The position numbers and the translations under genes are program-made. From the NCBI GenBank assembly GCA_003485905.1, contig DNHK01000352.1, positions 1-5,751 on the forward strand: a DNA stretch of 5,751 bases. Reading direction: 5' to 3'. This DNA comes from Gammaproteobacteria bacterium (lineage in GTDB: Bacteria; Pseudomonadota; Gammaproteobacteria; Arenicellales; Arenicellaceae). The notes under the pieces were generated by a model that saw only the letters and a list, made by a program, of their open reading frames with translations, ran no database searches and was not told where the DNA came from. Below, piece by piece: positions 5,057 to 5,751 of the stretch; the stretch's first letter is position 1; each line of letters opens with the position of its first letter.

Positions 5057-5751
5057 CTCCAAACTCACACATCGACATCAATGGGAATGTTGCTTGGCCT
5101 AATTCCGTAGCCCCAACATAATATACACCCGCATCATCTTGCCAAACCAACAAATCTGCTTCAGTTTTTGAAACCGAAAAATCGGTTTCAATCATACCCT
5201 GTCGGTCGGCAATATCTGGTTCATCAATTAAAACTTCTACTTGCTCCTCGATTTCGGACCCAACTAACAATGTCTCGTCTAGGGCTTGTGATTCAGCGAG
5301 TTGAGGACTAGAAAAAGCATCCGCAAACGGATCAATAGGCATCGCTACACTTCCTTGAGCAGCTCTAAGTGCATCCTGCATAGCCACAGCCCGACGATCA
5401 AGCACAGTTTGATCAACCGCAACTAACTGCCACGCATCAAGATCGACCCCCATATTTGCACTAACTCGGATCGGCCCAAATCGTGTAGGCAGGAGCCCAC
5501 TGCTCACTGCTTCATAATATAACCCTTCAAGGATCAACAGGTGACGTTTGTTATCCGGCAATGGATCGCTCCATCGATACAGCAATTTACCGTAACGATT
5601 TTCCCCGGTTAGAAACACAAGTATCCCGGCGTCTTCGCGCTCCTCATACAATAAGAATTTGCCTTGCTGTTGAGCCGCAAAATCGAACTCGCTTAATTGG
5701 GCTTCAGCAACAGGCAAATAGTCACCCGGTTGGACAAGAAATTGCTTATGC
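5022..5751 (-). CDS. Unrecognised acidic protein (partial, C-terminal 242 residues)
   Basis: The frame reads leftward from the window edge to a TGA at 5024-5022. It is open at the right edge (visible start HKQFLVQPGDYLPVAEAQL), so the true start lies outside; the internal TTG at 5717 is not a likely start. I do not recognise the family. An N-terminal part (about 20-110 of the fragment) looks folded, with alternating hydrophobic strands such as KFLLYEER, AGILVFL and HLLILEGLYY, and FGPIRVSANMGVDLDAWQLV. A middle stretch (about 135-185) is acidic and low in complexity (for example IEEQVEVLIDEPDIADR), probably a flexible linker. A short C-terminal part has two similar turns, YYVGATELG and EFGATEYQ. 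Lysine is rare throughout. No membrane segment is seen in the visible part. It converges on the acyltransferase gene with a 35-base overlap. The clean 242-codon frame makes a real gene likely. Confidence 0.7.
   Translation of the reverse strand, partial: HKQFLVQPGDYLPVAEAQLSEFDFAAQQQGKFLLYEEREDAGILVFLTGENRYGKLLYRWSDPLPDNKRHLLILEGLYYEAVSSGLLPTRFGPIRVSANMGVDLDAWQLVAVDQTVLDRRAVAMQDALRAAQGSVAMPIDPFADAFSSPQLAESQALDETLLVGSEIEEQVEVLIDEPDIADRQGMIETDFSVSKTEADLLVWQDDAGVYYVGATELGQATFPLMSMCEFGATEYQVELPIR
5168..5191. repeat. Perfect 10-bp inverted repeat inside the acidic-protein gene
   Basis: TTGAAACCGA (5168-5177) and TCGGTTTCAA (5182-5191) are exact reverse complements around AAAA. The repeat lies 112 bases beyond the acyltransferase stop, inside the opposing reading frame. 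No T-tract follows on either strand, so it is not a standard intrinsic terminator. It could still form the 3' end structure of the operon mRNA, or be a protein-binding site or chance. Confidence 0.5.

Noticed and set aside
5049..5117. Direct repeat TCCGTAGCNCCAA at the end of the acidic-protein gene
   Set aside because: It encodes the two similar GATE-containing peptide segments and is explained by coding; it is too short to call a repeat element.

Overview
The window looks like ordinary chromosomal core DNA from a Gammaproteobacterium, most likely a marine or environmental relative of the Pseudomonas/Cellvibrio/Marinobacter group. The evidence is the separate alpha and beta subunits of bacterial glycyl-tRNA synthetase, the protein sequences themselves, and the order glyQ-glyS-gmhB-plsC-like. 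From memory, the same set of genes lies near the replication origin in Pseudomonas. Base composition is moderate (roughly 45-50% G+C by eye). I see no mobile element, CRISPR array, tRNA or rRNA.

Layout. (1) Positions 1-240, minus strand: the N-terminal 80 codons of a PP-loop ATP-pyrophosphatase related to tRNA thiolation enzymes, cut by the window edge. (2) Positions 241-767: a 527-base divergent intergenic region, unusually long and rich in inverted repeats. It holds a perfect 13-bp terminator-like hairpin, a 15-bp bulged hairpin, a repeated GTTG/CAAC half-site cluster and a consensus TATAAT box in front of glyQ. (3) Positions 768-5056, plus strand: a compact operon glyQ-glyS-gmhB-plsC-like. 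Two junctions are 4-base ATGA overlaps and the third has a 4-base gap before a TTG start. (4) Positions 5022-5751, minus strand: the C-terminal 242 codons of an unrecognised acidic protein. It converges on the acyltransferase gene and overlaps its last 35 bases; its start lies beyond the window.

How the genes fit together. GlyQ and GlyS form the glycyl-tRNA synthetase. GmhB removes the 7-phosphate during ADP-heptose synthesis for the lipopolysaccharide inner core. The PlsC-like protein makes phosphatidic acid for membrane phospholipids. The operon therefore links translation capacity with envelope construction. The G+C-rich stretch after the TATAAT box would suit growth-rate (stringent) control, but this is inference.

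I did not find a convincing new multi-gene system. The best candidate for something undescribed is the structured intergenic region at about 366-580. There, an intrinsic-terminator-like hairpin sits between two divergent genes and serves neither, which suggests an unannotated small RNA. The second candidate is the unidentified acidic protein at the right edge, which carries a 24-base palindrome inside its coding sequence.
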